From NCBI GenBank assembly GCA_034336665.1, contig CM067564.1, forward strand, positions 43,166,975 through 43,230,974: a stretch of DNA of 64,000 bases; not shown here. Direction: 5' to 3'. Position 1 is the first letter of the stretch. The stretch comes from Luscinia megarhynchos (lineage: Eukaryota; Chordata; Aves; Passeriformes; Turdidae). More notes on this DNA, generated by a model that searched no databases, was not told the DNA's origin, and saw only the letters and a list, made by a program, of their open reading frames with translations.

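Overview
The window looks like vertebrate nuclear DNA, most probably from a songbird. It has CR1-type LINE 3' ends on both strands, two near-identical solo LTRs of an ERVL-like kind, one compact many-exon gene, and an extraordinary load of intronic minisatellites. By eye these arrays fill roughly a quarter or more of the window. No bacterial-style operon, CRISPR array, tRNA or rRNA is visible. The long open frames are mostly stop-free tandem repeats.

Two genes can be supported, both on the minus strand. At the left end (413-838) is a complete urocortin coding exon. Its mature peptide reads like urocortin 3, but its position just 3' of COL7A1 in the same orientation is that of mammalian UCN2. 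A cyclic-AMP-response-like element, a TATA box, a non-coding first exon with a clean donor (about 6803-6972) and a matching acceptor at 853/854 give a plausible gene model. Its single intron of about 6 kb contains three minisatellites.

From about 13.3 kb to the right edge runs the 3' part of a type VII collagen gene (COL7A1). I assign 37 exons, four of them tentative. From 5' (right) to 3' (left) they are: one pure Gly-X-Y exon (63.34 kb); the hinge (62.27-58.04 kb, perhaps to 50.7 kb); a run of short Gly-X-Y exons, nearly all phase 0 and mostly multiples of 9 nt (49.99-21.75 kb); the NC2 exons, with a Cys-x-Cys pair across a splice junction (20.1 and 19.2 kb, perhaps 18.6 kb); a six-cysteine Kunitz exon (14.55-14.72 kb); and a short terminal exon (13.29 kb) followed by AATAAA. 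Compared with the human chain as I remember it, the exons from 49.4 to 19.2 kb align almost one to one. About 300 or more helical residues just after the hinge have no visible exon here, and the hinge itself looks much longer.

Layout: 0.2-7.1 kb urocortin gene; 7.1-13.1 kb intergenic with two arrays; 13.1-64 kb COL7A1 with arrays in many introns, several ending within tens of bases of splice sites. The two LTRs lie in COL7A1 introns. A few non-repetitive, CpG-containing islands (6.2, 7.1, 16.5, 29.1, 34.4-35.7 and 41.0 kb) stand out as possible regulatory DNA. Type VII collagen forms anchoring fibrils at the skin basement membrane; urocortins are CRF2-receptor ligands. Their adjacency is conserved synteny, not a shared function.
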